This document shows, piece by piece, positions 33,390 through 42,539 of a stretch of DNA of 64,000 nucleotides. Numbering within the stretch: the first letter of the stretch is position 1; the number at the start of each line of letters is the position of its first letter. The translations under genes and the position numbers were made by a program. The notes below the pieces were generated by a model. The model did not search any database, was not told where the DNA came from, and worked only from the letters and a program-made list of their open reading frames with translations. Location: NCBI RefSeq assembly GCF_003841485.1, contig NZ_REFY01000004.1:434001-498000 (forward strand). Direction: 5' to 3'. Source of the stretch: Natrarchaeobius halalkaliphilus (GTDB lineage: Archaea > Halobacteriota > Halobacteria > Halobacteriales > Natrialbaceae).

Positions 33390-33935
33390 ATGGCAGTACT
33401 CGAGACAGTCGTGATCGCGTTCTGGGCGATGTTACCGGCGTACGTCCCCAACAACGCGGCGGTGCTGGCCGGGGGCGGACGGCCGATCGACGGCGGTCGC
33501 ACGTGGGGCGGTTCGCGGCTCCTCGGTGATGGAAAGACCTGGCGAGGAACGGCCGCCGGGATCGCGGCCGGCCTCGCGCTCGCGGCCGTCCTGACGCTGG
33601 TGGCCGACGACGTCAGCGCCGCTATCGGGATCGACGTTCCCGCGTTCACGCCGCTCGCCGCGCTCGGGCTCGCGGCCGGGGCGATGCTCGGTGACATCTT
33701 CGCGTCGTTTCTCAAACGCAGAACGGGGAGACAGCGCGGTGCGATGTTCCCCGGCCTCGATCAACTCGATTTCGTCGTCGTCTCGCTTCCGCTGACCGCG
33801 CTGATCGCCACCGGCTGGTTCCTCGAGGTGTTCACCTGGGGCGTGATCCTCGTCGTCGTCGTGCTCACGCCGATCCTGCACGTGACGACGAACGTAATCG
33901 CGTACAAGTTGGGATTGAAAAACGAGCCCTGGTAA
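33390..33935 (+). CDS. carS: CDP-archaeol synthase
   Basis: Integral membrane enzyme that joins CTP and unsaturated archaetidic acid (DGGGP) to make CDP-archaeol, the precursor of archaeal phospholipids. The 181-residue protein has the DUF46/CarS layout: about five transmembrane helices, with PAYVPNNAAVLAGGG and LGDGKTWRGT near the N terminus and a cytoplasmic loop GDIFASFLKRRTGRQRG followed by FPGLDQLDF, both conserved. It is transcribed opposite to its neighbours and has no functional link with the surrounding amino acid and ectoine genes. Confidence 0.94.
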   Translation: MAVLETVVIAFWAMLPAYVPNNAAVLAGGGRPIDGGRTWGGSRLLGDGKTWRGTAAGIAAGLALAAVLTLVADDVSAAIGIDVPAFTPLAALGLAAGAMLGDIFASFLKRRTGRQRGAMFPGLDQLDFVVVSLPLTALIATGWFLEVFTWGVILVVVVLTPILHVTTNVIAYKLGLKNEPW

Positions 33936-34007
33936 GCGGATCAGGACGACGCGGTTTTCGATCCCGGTTCGGCCCGGATAACGGCACCACCGTCGAGATG
34001 GCCGGCG

Positions 34008-35378
34008 TCACCGAGGAGTGCGCTGAGTCGCAGTCGTGATCGCCGCTTCGATCGCCTCGAGGAAGATTCCGACGCCGAGTTCGATCTCGCGCTCGCTCGA
34101 GTCGAGCGGCGGGAGCAAGCGAATCGTTTTCGCGCCACAACCCAGCGTGAGCAGGCCGCGATCGATCGATTCCGCCACGACGGCGTCGCGTCGCTCGGCC
34201 GTGTCGAACGTGACCGCGAGCATCAGCCCCTTTCCGCGAACGTCCTCGACGTACTCGGGTGCGTCGTCTCTGAGGAGCTCTTTTGCCTGCGTACCACGGC
34301 TCGTCGCGTTCTCGAGCAGGTCGTACTCCTGAATCGCCTCGAGCGTGAACGCGCCGATCATCGATCCGAGCAGATCGCCGCCGCCGAACGTCGATCCCAG
34401 CCGGTTCTTTTCGGTCGGGAACACCTCCGAACGCGAGATGGTCGCACCGACTCGAAGCGCCTTGGCGCTGGCGATGACGTCGGGTTCGATCGGGTAGTGG
34501 TCCGACGCCCAGATCTCTCCCGTTCGTCCGACTCCGGCCTGAATCTCGTCGACGACCAGCGGAATGTCGTACTCGTCGGCGACGTCCCCGACTTCCCGCA
34601 TGAACGCCTCGCTCGGGAACCGGTAGCCGCCGACGCCCTGGATCGGCTCGAGGACGACGAACGCGATTTCGTCGGGGTCGACGTAGCCGCCCTCCGGTGA
34701 GAGCGCGTTTCGAAGCTGCGAGCCGCCGCTCGCGAAGAATCCGCAGTCACAGCTGCCGGGATCGCACGTCCGATCCGCACAGAACGGAACCGTCTCGATT
34801 CCGCTGATTTCGGGGTAGCGTCGAGTGTAGACCTCCTTCGATTTCGTCACCGAGAGCGTTCCGAGCGTGCGGCCGTGAAAGCTCCCCGAGAAGGCGACGC
34901 CGTACTTCGCCGGTGCCCGGTGGTCGTTGGTGATCTTCATCGCGTTCTCGACGGCTTCCGCGCCGGAGTTCGAGAGAAAGACCGTATCCATGCCGTACTG
35001 ACTCGAGACCGAGACCAGTTTCTCCATCAGGTGACTCGAGCCGGGAACGGACGATTCCTCGGGCGTCGGTCCGGCCCCGAAGTACATGTCCTGACCGGCG
35101 ATCTTCATCGGCTCGACGAGGTCGAACTCCCGAAGCTTACCGAGGATCTTCTCGTTGTTGTAACCGAGCGGTGCCGCACCGATGTGACAGGTGAAATCGA
35201 GGAGAACGTTGCCGTCGACGTCGGTGACGAACGGTCCGTCGGCTTCGCGGGTGATGTCCCAGACGAACTCGTGAGAGTATTCGCTGGGTGCCGCGTTGGC
35301 CCCGTGGAACTCGACCCACTCGCGCCCGTTCGGGCCGGGAAACGTCCCCACGTCGGGTTCCGCCGTGTCCCTATCCAT
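34008..35378 (-). CDS. Class III aminotransferase (ectoine/amino acid catabolism candidate)
   Basis: PLP-dependent omega-aminotransferase of the GABA/ornithine/lysine group, 456 residues. Visible: the PLP-pocket FLSNSGAEAVENAMK, SGSFHGRTLGTLSVT, the Asp of VVDEIQAGVGRTG, and the PLP lysine in VIASAKALRVGATIS. A Cys-rich insert FCADRTCDPGSCDCGF near residues 200-215 is unusual; such inserts occur in lysine 6-aminotransferase-like haloarchaeal proteins and might bind metal. It lies between carS and the BCCT carrier gene and shares its upstream motif with doeA and the second aminotransferase. Substrate could be diaminobutyrate, GABA or another omega-amino acid. Confidence 0.85.
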   Translation of the reverse strand: MDRDTAEPDVGTFPGPNGREWVEFHGANAAPSEYSHEFVWDITREADGPFVTDVDGNVLLDFTCHIGAAPLGYNNEKILGKLREFDLVEPMKIAGQDMYFGAGPTPEESSVPGSSHLMEKLVSVSSQYGMDTVFLSNSGAEAVENAMKITNDHRAPAKYGVAFSGSFHGRTLGTLSVTKSKEVYTRRYPEISGIETVPFCADRTCDPGSCDCGFFASGGSQLRNALSPEGGYVDPDEIAFVVLEPIQGVGGYRFPSEAFMREVGDVADEYDIPLVVDEIQAGVGRTGEIWASDHYPIEPDVIASAKALRVGATISRSEVFPTEKNRLGSTFGGGDLLGSMIGAFTLEAIQEYDLLENATSRGTQAKELLRDDAPEYVEDVRGKGLMLAVTFDTAERRDAVVAESIDRGLLTLGCGAKTIRLLPPLDSSEREIELGVGIFLEAIEAAITTATQRTPR

Positions 35379-35409
35379 ACACAGATAATGTATACGTTGT
35401 ACATTAAAA
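35377..35409 (-). promoter_or_regulatory. Leaderless promoter with overlapping palindromes
   Basis: On the minus strand a TATA-like ttttaa (35403-35409) lies about 28 nt before the ATG at 35378. The ATACACA motif (plus strand atacacagataatgtatac, 35377-35395) overlaps the start codon, and an inverted repeat aatgta-7-tacatt spans 35387-35405. A protein bound here would cover the transcription start. Confidence 0.5.
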
Positions 35410-35506
35410 CTTGTTATAGATGGGCGTTCCGTACGGAAATCGGACGCGAAAAACGAGGGGGAGGGTGGTTCTCGGAATAGAGACCGGGACCGACGATCGG
35501 AACCGA

Positions 35507-37144
35507 TCAGTCGTCGCCCGGATCGACGGCGGCAGTCGGTTCGTCGTCGGTTGGTCCGTCGCTCGAGCCGATGAGCACCGTCTCGTCCTGGAGCAACACC
35601 TTGCCGTGGTCTACGCCGAACCGTCGAATAAGCGAGAGCATAGCGAAGAGACAGACGAACGCGAACGGTGCGCCGGTAATGATGACCGCTTGCTGGAGTG
35701 CGTCGGTCCCGCCTTCGCCGCCGAGGATCATGAGGATCGCGGCGGTCAGTCCGAGGACGATCCCCCAGAAGAGGCGGTTGATCGTCGAGGGACTCTCCTT
35801 GCCCCCGGTAGTCATCATCGAGACGGCGAGCGTCGAGGAGTCGGCCGACGTGATGAAGAACGTCGTCACGAGGACGAGGAACGCGAGCATGAATACCGTT
35901 CCGCCGGGGAAGGCATCGAAGAGGATGAAGCCGGTCACCTCGGCACCGACCTCGAACGCGATGACCTCACCGAAGTCTGCGACCCCGTTGTGCTGTGCCC
36001 AGATGGCGGATCCGCCGACGAAGGTAAACCACGGAATGGTCGCAGCGGAGGTAGCCACGATTCCGGTGAAAGCGACCTCCCGAACGGTGCGCCCCTTCGA
36101 GATTCGGGCGATGAACAGGCCGGCGAACGGGGACCACGAGAGGGCCCACGCCCAGTAGAAGACCGTCCAGCCTTCGACCCACGCGGTTCCACCTTCGTCA
36201 CCCGCGCCGGTGTAGAGGCTCATCGAGACGAAATCGCTTATCATGCCGCCCATCGCCTGTGAGCCGAGCAACAACAGGAACATCGTGGGACCCACGATGA
36301 ACGTCGCGAGCATGAGGACGACGAACAGCCCCATGTTGAAGTTCGAAAGTCGGCGAATTCCCTTGTCGATTCCGAGTACCATCGATATCGTAAACAGGAT
36401 CGTCATCGTCGTCACGACCAGCAGGATACCGGTATCACCGAAGTCGATCCCCCACTGGTAGTTGAGTCCGGTAACGAACTGACTTCCGATGAAGCCGAGC
36501 GACGTCGCGACGCCGCCGATGGTCGCAAAGACCGCGAGGATGTCGATCACCTTCGCGACCGGTCCGTCCAGGTTCTCCGCGCCGAGAATCGGCGTCAGTG
36601 CCGAGGACACGCGCAACGGAACGTTATCGTAGTTGTACGCGAAGTAGCCGATCGCCAGCCCCATGATCGTAAACACCGCCAGCTGGGGCAGCGCCCAGTG
36701 AAACAGCGTCTGCTGGACGGCGATCGACATCGCCTCGCTCGAGCCGCCAGCCACGCCGAACAGAGGATTCGGGTCGTCGTAGTAGAACAACCCCTCCGTT
36801 GGTCCCCAGAACACGACACCGGCGGCGAATCCGGCCGAATATAGCATCGCGAAAAACGAGAGGAAGCTGTACTCGGGATCCTCGTCGCCCAGTTTGATCT
36901 TGCCCCAGGGCCCGACGATCAGGAACAACAGGAAGACGACGATCAGGAACACGATCACCAGTAACGCCCAGCTCAGATAGCTGAGCGTCTGGTCGTGAAC
37001 GGTGCTGATTCCGCTCGCCACGGCCTGGCGGTCGACGAAGAACGCCACGATCACGCCGACCGACAGCAACGCCCCGAACAGGAAAACCACGGGATCCAGT
37101 TCGTCGAAAAATCGCTCGACCATTCCGTGTTCGCCGTCGCTCAC
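35507..37144 (-). CDS. BCCT family transporter (betaine/ectoine carrier)
   Basis: Sodium-coupled uptake carrier for betaine-like compatible solutes, 545 residues with about 12 transmembrane helices. Family signatures: YSAGFAAGVVFWGPTEGLFYY near residues 97-118, and WTVFYWAWALSWSPFAGLFIARISKGRT, the BCCT signature with the Trp box. The C-terminal tail is short and acidic, with none of the long basic osmosensing tail of BetP, so it may be a nutrient rather than stress carrier. Surrounding aminotransferase and DoeA-like genes suggest that the substrate is ectoine, but choline or betaine cannot be excluded. The long leader (about 140 nt) follows an AT-rich promoter with a palindrome at 37308-37326. 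Confidence 0.92.
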   Translation of the reverse strand: MSDGEHGMVERFFDELDPVVFLFGALLSVGVIVAFFVDRQAVASGISTVHDQTLSYLSWALLVIVFLIVVFLLFLIVGPWGKIKLGDEDPEYSFLSFFAMLYSAGFAAGVVFWGPTEGLFYYDDPNPLFGVAGGSSEAMSIAVQQTLFHWALPQLAVFTIMGLAIGYFAYNYDNVPLRVSSALTPILGAENLDGPVAKVIDILAVFATIGGVATSLGFIGSQFVTGLNYQWGIDFGDTGILLVVTTMTILFTISMVLGIDKGIRRLSNFNMGLFVVLMLATFIVGPTMFLLLLGSQAMGGMISDFVSMSLYTGAGDEGGTAWVEGWTVFYWAWALSWSPFAGLFIARISKGRTVREVAFTGIVATSAATIPWFTFVGGSAIWAQHNGVADFGEVIAFEVGAEVTGFILFDAFPGGTVFMLAFLVLVTTFFITSADSSTLAVSMMTTGGKESPSTINRLFWGIVLGLTAAILMILGGEGGTDALQQAVIITGAPFAFVCLFAMLSLIRRFGVDHGKVLLQDETVLIGSSDGPTDDEPTAAVDPGDD

Positions 37145-37527
37145 GAGCGAACACCACCGTTGATCGAAGATTGCGTATCGATTTCAGTGCTCGACCGTTC
37201 GAACGTTTTCTGACTACACCAACCCCGTCCGTCTTCTGCCATGCGTTGCAATGGCATACCGAACTCGTTGTGAGGAACCAGTATAAATATTTCTTTTTCG
37301 TAACCGATATACACAGATTGTGTTTATAGGTTCTCGATGGATGGTGACACGACACATATGTACATAAACCATTATATTTGGATATTATAGGATAAGGTCC
37401 AAATACAAATGGAAAACATAGACTGTGTTCAACTTCTATCAGGTAATAGATTTTCCCTGACAGGTCGTTCGGATATCGGCGCAGTCGGCCGAGAGCGACG
37501 GGAGAAGAGGACGACTGGATGGAGCCG
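37145..37527 (-). promoter_or_regulatory. AT-rich promoter region of the BCCT gene with palindrome
   Basis: This 383-nt gap has no gene. It is strikingly AT-rich between 37260 and 37430. A near-perfect palindrome tatacaca-gat-tgtgttta spans 37308-37326, and a TATA-like tttatac (minus strand, 37281-37289) sits about 20 nt downstream of it, leaving a leader of about 120 nt. The palindrome half-site equals that near doeA and the two aminotransferase genes. Confidence 0.55.
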
Positions 37528-38175
37528 TCAGTTCGTCAGTTCCTCGAGTTTACGATCGCGAGTCGCTTCGCTTTCGGTGACGCGCTCCGTGTATTCGTCG
37601 ACTCGGTCTTTGATCTCCTCGCGACTGGCTTCGGGCGAGAACTCGTCGGACATCGTGAGCAGCCGAACGAACGCTCGGAGTTCTTCGTCGGTGAGCTGTG
37701 CGAACTCCTCGTTCTCGAGTTTCGCGACGACCTCGTCGACGTCGATCTGGCCGACGGGATCGACGTTGAACTCGACGTTGACCATCCGGTAGTTCGAGCC
37801 CGCGAGTCGCTGTTCGGCCTTGCCGACGCCTTCCGAAAGCATGTCCTTGAACGGCGTGTGATAGCCCATCGTCCCGAGATGGAGAAAAGCGAGCATGTCG
37901 GTGATCCCCTGAGTGTAGGCGTCGCGTTCGTCGTCGTCAGGGTCGAAAACGGTGTTTCGGTCCCGTTCTTCCATGTACTCAAAGAGGATACTGAAATCGA
38001 GGACCGCGTTTCGAACGCGACGACGGATGCGATTTCGCTTTTGCTTTTTCGAGTGATCGGTGTAGTCCGTCTTCCGACCGAGCAGAAAGTCGCGATCGGA
38101 GGGTGTCAAAATTCCGCGCGGCCGGTCAGCGTCCGCTGCGGCGCGAAGGGACTCCGGCACGTCGTCCTGGCTCAT
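37528..38175 (-). CDS. Conserved haloarchaeal protein (DUF5806-type)
   Basis: A 215-residue soluble protein that I recall as a haloarchaeal family of unknown function (DUF5806; name not checked). It is rich in Arg/Lys and Asp/Glu, with a basic stretch SKKQKRNRIRRRVRNAV near residues 42-58 that could contact nucleic acid, and a helical C-terminal third. The phrases RGILTPSDRDFLLGRKTDY and FLHLGTMGYHTPFKDML look like conserved motifs. The gene lies 120 nt after the M20 gene on the same strand but seems functionally unrelated to the amino acid genes around it. Confidence 0.8.
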   Translation of the reverse strand: MSQDDVPESLRAAADADRPRGILTPSDRDFLLGRKTDYTDHSKKQKRNRIRRRVRNAVLDFSILFEYMEERDRNTVFDPDDDERDAYTQGITDMLAFLHLGTMGYHTPFKDMLSEGVGKAEQRLAGSNYRMVNVEFNVDPVGQIDVDEVVAKLENEEFAQLTDEELRAFVRLLTMSDEFSPEASREEIKDRVDEYTERVTESEATRDRKLEELTN

Positions 38176-38295
38176 ACAGGGTACACGGGGAGCCCCGAAA
38201 TTAACGCTTCTGATCCGGAAGACGTGATTTCGTTCTGGTAATTGGTCCGTCGGAATAGCGTCCCGAGGGACCGCGAACGAACGCCGGCGAGCGAT

Positions 38296-39573
38296 TTACG
38301 GTCGTCGCCGGGAGCACTCGAGGACGGCATCGCTCAACACGGAGACACCGATCTCGAGGCTCTCGTCGTCGATGTCGAACGTCGGAGTGTGGTGATTGGT
38401 CGGGTGATCGGTGCCGACGAGGAGGTACGACGCCAGGCCGCCGTCCTCCTGGACGCGCTCCATGAGGTAGGTGACGTCCTCGCTGACGCCGAACTCGACG
38501 CTTTCGACGACGCTGTCGACGCCGTTGAGACCTCGTGCGACCGCTCCGACGAGATCTCTGAGTGCGGGATCGCTGTCGACGCGCGGGGATTCGCTGATGA
38601 CTCGCGGCGTGACGTCGCAGTCGTGCATCTCCGCTGCGGCGTAGAGTACGCGCTCGAGTTCGGTTCGCGTGTACTCCATGAGCGCCGTCGTCTCGCCGCG
38701 AACCTCGCCCTCGAGCGTGATCTCCTCGGCGATGACGTTGCTGGCGGTTCCGCCCTCGATGCGTCCGACGTTGACGCGAGTCATTCCGTCGCTGTGGCGA
38801 GGGATCGCGTAGGCGTTCTGTATCGCGGTCGCGGCCGCCTGCATCGCGTTTGCTCCCTCGTTCGGCGCTTTTCCCGCGTGCGCGCTTGCGCCCTCGAACG
38901 TCACCGTCAGGTGCGCCATCGCGAGTGGTTTCTCGATGCCGGCGACGACGGTCCCGGTCGGGTTATCTAACCCGAGGTGTGCGGCGAACAGGTAGTCGAC
39001 GCCGTCGAGATAACCACCCTCGGCCATCGCCTTCCCGCCACCGGAAATTTCTTCTGCGGGCTGGAAGAAGACGACGAACGTTCCCGTGAACTCGCTGTTT
39101 TTGATCGCCTCGAGCGTTCCGAGACCGATCGCGATGTGACCGTCGTGACCGCAGGCGTGCATGTAGCCGTCGTGTTCCGATCGGAACCCCTCGGCTGTCG
39201 GTCGGTGGTCTGGGTCCGCAGATTCGCGCATCGAGATACCGTCCATATCGACGCGCAGACCGACACGGGGACCTTCACCGCGTTCGAGGACGGCGACGAC
39301 ACCCGTGTGGCCGTCCGCGGTTTTCTCGAGGACGTCCGGTCGAACGCCCGCCTCGCGTGCGCGATTGAGCCACGGATCGAGTTCCTCGGGGTCGGGGACG
39401 GCCATTCGCGCGTCGGTCTCGAGTGCGTCCCGACCGATCGCGATCTCGTCGACGCCGATACGCTCGAGTTCGGAGACGATTCGGCCGGTCGTCCGAAACT
39501 CGCGCCAACCTGGTTCGGGATGGCGGTGAAATTCCCGTCTGAGCTCGCTCAACCTGTGTCGGACGTCGGACAT
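38296..39573 (-). CDS. M20 amidohydrolase (second paralogue), candidate N-acetyl-diaminobutyrate deacetylase
   Basis: Zinc-dependent deacylase of the M20D group, 425 residues, closely similar to the paralogue at 24832-26145. Motifs: HRHPEPGWREFRTTGRI, GLRVDMDGISM, MHACGHDGHIAIGLG, FFQPAEEISGGGKAMAEGG, and the C-terminal GTDHPTNHHTPTFDIDDE. It lies downstream of the RidA and diaminobutyrate-type aminotransferase genes on the same strand. In known ectoine breakdown the deacetylase DoeB is of a different (AstE/aspartoacylase) family and none is seen here, so this M20 enzyme is the best local candidate to deacetylate N-acetyl-diaminobutyrate. That role is inference. Confidence 0.86.
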   Translation of the reverse strand: MSDVRHRLSELRREFHRHPEPGWREFRTTGRIVSELERIGVDEIAIGRDALETDARMAVPDPEELDPWLNRAREAGVRPDVLEKTADGHTGVVAVLERGEGPRVGLRVDMDGISMRESADPDHRPTAEGFRSEHDGYMHACGHDGHIAIGLGTLEAIKNSEFTGTFVVFFQPAEEISGGGKAMAEGGYLDGVDYLFAAHLGLDNPTGTVVAGIEKPLAMAHLTVTFEGASAHAGKAPNEGANAMQAAATAIQNAYAIPRHSDGMTRVNVGRIEGGTASNVIAEEITLEGEVRGETTALMEYTRTELERVLYAAAEMHDCDVTPRVISESPRVDSDPALRDLVGAVARGLNGVDSVVESVEFGVSEDVTYLMERVQEDGGLASYLLVGTDHPTNHHTPTFDIDDESLEIGVSVLSDAVLECSRRRP

Positions 39574-39693
39574 TCGTCCCGGAGCTATGGAGAGGAACTA
39601 CTTAACGATGGTCGATATTCGTGTATTCGACGGTCACGATCGGTTTATTTTCGCGCCGAAGGAACGGTCGGACCAGGATAGAGACGGGTCGAA

Positions 39694-40083
39694 TTAATCG
39701 AGAGAGGCGATGGCGTCCATTTCCACGCGGACGTCTCCGGGAAGCCTCGAGACCTCGACGCAGACGCGGGCCGGTGGGTCGTCCTCGAAGCACTCACCGT
39801 AGGCCTCGTTAACCCGATCGTACGTCTCGAGGTCGGTGAGATAGACGGTTACCTTGACGACGTCCGTCAGCCCGTCACCGCCGGCCGCCGCGACGACGGC
39901 GGCGACGTTCTCGAGGACCTGCTCGGTCTGAGATCGAATATCGCCGTCGACGGGCTCGTCGGTTTTGGGATCGACCGGTCCGTAGCCGGACACGTAGAGC
40001 GTACCGTCGGTCCGAACTCCCTGAGAGTAGGGGTTGTCGCCGCTCGGTGCGTCGTCGGTTTCGATAGGATGCGTATCTGACAT
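39694..40083 (-). CDS. ridA: RidA family enamine/imine deaminase
   Basis: Hydrolyses reactive enamine/imine intermediates released by PLP enzymes (such as 2-aminoacrylate) and so protects other PLP enzymes. The 129-residue protein has the RidA core: NPYSQGVRTDGTLYVSGYGPVDP, QTEQVLENVAAVVAAAGG, VKVTVYLTDLETYDRVNEAY, and the active-site Arg in PPARVCVEVSRLPGDVRVEMDAIA. It lies 15 nt downstream of the second aminotransferase gene and upstream of the M20 gene, which suggests an operon of PLP metabolism plus its repair enzyme. Confidence 0.92.
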   Translation of the reverse strand: MSDTHPIETDDAPSGDNPYSQGVRTDGTLYVSGYGPVDPKTDEPVDGDIRSQTEQVLENVAAVVAAAGGDGLTDVVKVTVYLTDLETYDRVNEAYGECFEDDPPARVCVEVSRLPGDVRVEMDAIASLD

Positions 40084-40098
40084 GAGTCTCGCGAGTCG

Positions 40099-41463
40099 TT
40101 ATACCGCACCGTCAGCGTGCTCGATCGCCTCGAGGACGACGTCCAGAGCCGTCTCCGCGAGGTCGTGGGTGAGCACGAGCGGAGGGAGGAATCGAAGGAC
40201 GTTGCCGTGACGGCCGGCGGTCCAGACGAGGACGCCGTGCTCGAAGCAATACTGTTGGACGGCGTCGACGAAGTCACCGCCCGGTTCGCCGTCCTCGTCG
40301 ACGAACTCGGCACCGATGAACAGGCCGGTTCCGCGAACGTCGCCCAGCCGGTCGGTGGGTGCCTCCCGGAGTCGCCGCCGGATGTACTCACCGAGATCCC
40401 GGGCGTGAGCGAGCAGGTCGTGTTCCTGGATGTACTCGATGGCCCGGGTTCCCGCGCGCATGCCGACGACGTGACCGCGATAGGTTCCGGCGTGATCGCC
40501 CGGTCCCCAGGTGTCGAGATCCTCGTGATAGATTGTCGCTGAGAGCGGAAAGCCAATACCGCCGAGCGCCTTCGCGGAGGTCATGATATCCGGCGTGACG
40601 CCCGCCCAATCCGCCGCCCACCACTCGCCGGTGCGGCCGAGCCCGCTCTGGATCTCGTCGAAGACGAGCGGAACGTCGTTGTCGTCCGCGATGTCGCGAA
40701 GTCCCTGCAGAAAGCCCTCCGGTGGCGTGACGATTCCCCCCTCGCCCTGAATCGGCTCGACGACGATTCCGGCCGGATTGGCCAGCCCGCCGTAGGGGTC
40801 CTCGAGGATCGCCTGCACTTCCTCGAGTGCGTGATCGACGGCGTCCGCGGGCGATTTATCCTGTCGGAACGGGTGCGGGTACGGCGCGTGGACGACGTCG
40901 GGCAGTAACGGCGTGTAGTGTTCCTTGAAGCTCTTGTTCGAGGTGAGACTCATCGCACCCGACGTCGGGCCGTGGTAGCCGCCCCGGAAGGCGACGAGGC
41001 CGGTTCCGCCGGTGTTGTACTTCGCGAGTTTGATGGACGCCTCGATCGCGTCGCTGCCGGTCGGGCCGCCGAAGACGACGCGGTTTTCGCCCGCGAGTCC
41101 GTCGGGTGCGATCTCGTCGAGTTTCTCGATCAATTCGAGACGGGCTTCGGTCGGAAAGTCCACGGAGTGGACGAACTTATCCGCCTGCTCGTGAACGGCC
41201 TCGAGAACGTATGGGTTGGCGTGTCCGACGTTCAGAACACCGATACCGGCGAACATGTCGATGAACGTGTTGCCGTCCGCGTCCCGGACGGTCGCACCCT
41301 TGCCCTCATCGAACGCGATCGGAATGTCCTCCGGATAGGCAACGGCGCTGCTGTCGATCTCGCGCTGTTTCTCGAGCAGCGCTCGGGTGTTCGGTCCGGG
41401 AACGGAGTCGACGTTCGGTGCATCCTCGTAGTGGAGTTCCGCTATCGGCGGTCCTGCCGTCAT
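40099..41463 (-). CDS. Class III aminotransferase, diaminobutyrate (DoeD/EctB/Dat) type
   Basis: PLP enzyme predicted to move the 4-amino group between L-2,4-diaminobutyrate and 2-oxoglutarate. The 454-residue protein has [23 protein letters not shown], a phrase close to EctB/Dat enzymes, then [17 protein letters not shown], the Asp in [18 protein letters not shown] and the PLP lysine in [17 protein letters not shown]. It is the first gene of a likely operon with ridA and the M20 deacylase. With DoeA present and no ectA or ectC in the window, the catabolic direction (DoeD: diaminobutyrate to aspartate semialdehyde) is favoured over synthesis. Substrate remains inferred. Confidence 0.87.
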   Translation of the reverse strand: MTAGPPIAELHYEDAPNVDSVPGPNTRALLEKQREIDSSAVAYPEDIPIAFDEGKGATVRDADGNTFIDMFAGIGVLNVGHANPYVLEAVHEQADKFVHSVDFPTEARLELIEKLDEIAPDGLAGENRVVFGGPTGSDAIEASIKLAKYNTGGTGLVAFRGGYHGPTSGAMSLTSNKSFKEHYTPLLPDVVHAPYPHPFRQDKSPADAVDHALEEVQAILEDPYGGLANPAGIVVEPIQGEGGIVTPPEGFLQGLRDIADDNDVPLVFDEIQSGLGRTGEWWAADWAGVTPDIMTSAKALGGIGFPLSATIYHEDLDTWGPGDHAGTYRGHVVGMRAGTRAIEYIQEHDLLAHARDLGEYIRRRLREAPTDRLGDVRGTGLFIGAEFVDEDGEPGGDFVDAVQQYCFEHGVLVWTAGRHGNVLRFLPPLVLTHDLAETALDVVLEAIEHADGAV

Positions 41464-41486
41464 GACTAGGCCCAGGCGAAACAGAT

Positions 41487-41530
41487 ACTAATAACTTGTC
41501 CACAGTATCCATACACAGAATATACAGATA
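41487..41530 (-). promoter_or_regulatory. Promoter of the aminotransferase-ridA-M20 operon
   Basis: A TATA-like ttattagt (minus strand, 41487-41494) lies about 27 nt before the ATG at 41463, so the transcript is probably leaderless. About 20 nt further upstream is atacacagaa (41511-41520) followed by tatacagata, the same ATACACA word seen at doeA, the other aminotransferase and BCCT promoters. Confidence 0.45.
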
Positions 41531-41687
41531 TTGAACTCGCATCGGGCGGGAGAACCGGGCGAATCGAATATCCGCGTACGTCTACGGGCGTGCGACGGAA
41601 CGGACGGCTACCCCTCGGTTCACCCTGCGTGCCGTTCTCGGACGGTAAAGGGAAGGGCTCATTAGCCCATAGTGTGAGTCACTGAAT

Positions 41688-42398
41688 ATGGCATCGTGGA
41701 AGCGGGATTTCGCCAGCGGGCTGATCGTCCTCGGCCCGATTCTCATTACTCTCTACGTCATCTACTGGATCTACGGGCTCGTCGCCGGAGTCACGCCAGG
41801 GCTGATCCTCGAGGCCGAAGCGCTCGAGCCGTTCGTTCCGGGCGACAGCGACCAGGCCCAACAGACCCGCGTACAGCTCGCGCAGTTCCTCCGGGTCGTC
41901 GTCACGCTGACCGTCTTTACGATCCTCACGCTCTCGGTCGGTTACCTCATGCGGACGACGGTCGGCGGCCTGGTCGAACGGCTGGTCGACAACGTCGCGA
42001 ACCGCGTTCCCGTGATGCGGGTGGTCTACAACGCCTCCAAGATGGCCGCCGAAACCGCCTTCGGTGAACAGGAATCGCTCCAGACGCCCGTCAAACTCGA
42101 GGTCTGGGAGGGGCTTCGGATGACGGCGTTCAAAACGGGGAAAGTCACGGAGGACGGCCGGGAGGTTCTGTTCTTACCGACGTCACCGAATATCACGACG
42201 GGGTTCGTCATCGAAGTGGAGTCGGACCGGGTCGAAGAGCTGGATGAAGACGTCGAAGACGCACTCACGCGCGTCCTGAGCGCCGGGTTCGGCGACGCGG
42301 ACAGACAGCGTGGAATGGACGCGGGCGTCTCCATCGACGTCATCGACGAGGCGACCGCCGGAACGAAAAGCGAGAAGGCGGACGCCGACGACGACTGA
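41688..42398 (+). CDS. DUF502 family membrane protein
   Basis: A 236-residue membrane protein of the widespread DUF502 family. It begins ASWKRDFASGLIVLGPILITLYVIYWIYGLV (first transmembrane helix) and has a second helix at about 65-88 (VVVTLTVFTILTLSVGYLM), followed by the conserved cytoplasmic part VPVMRVVYNASKMAAETAFGEQESLQTPVKLEVWEG and LFLPTSPNITTGFVIEVESDRVEELD. Family members are uncharacterised membrane proteins; no enzymatic motif is evident. The gene stands alone, with a 224-nt region before it. Confidence 0.9.
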   Translation: MASWKRDFASGLIVLGPILITLYVIYWIYGLVAGVTPGLILEAEALEPFVPGDSDQAQQTRVQLAQFLRVVVTLTVFTILTLSVGYLMRTTVGGLVERLVDNVANRVPVMRVVYNASKMAAETAFGEQESLQTPVKLEVWEGLRMTAFKTGKVTEDGREVLFLPTSPNITTGFVIEVESDRVEELDEDVEDALTRVLSAGFGDADRQRGMDAGVSIDVIDEATAGTKSEKADADDD

Positions 42399-42539
42399 GG
42401 CGAATCGCTCGGGGGACGGTGATCGCCACCGGTTGGGTCGACGGAACTGACAGACAGTCGCTCGGTTGACGTGAACGCGGACTCGAGCGGCGCTGAACCG
42501 GGATTGGAATCGGAGTGAGCGTTCGCTCGAAAGGAGCGA

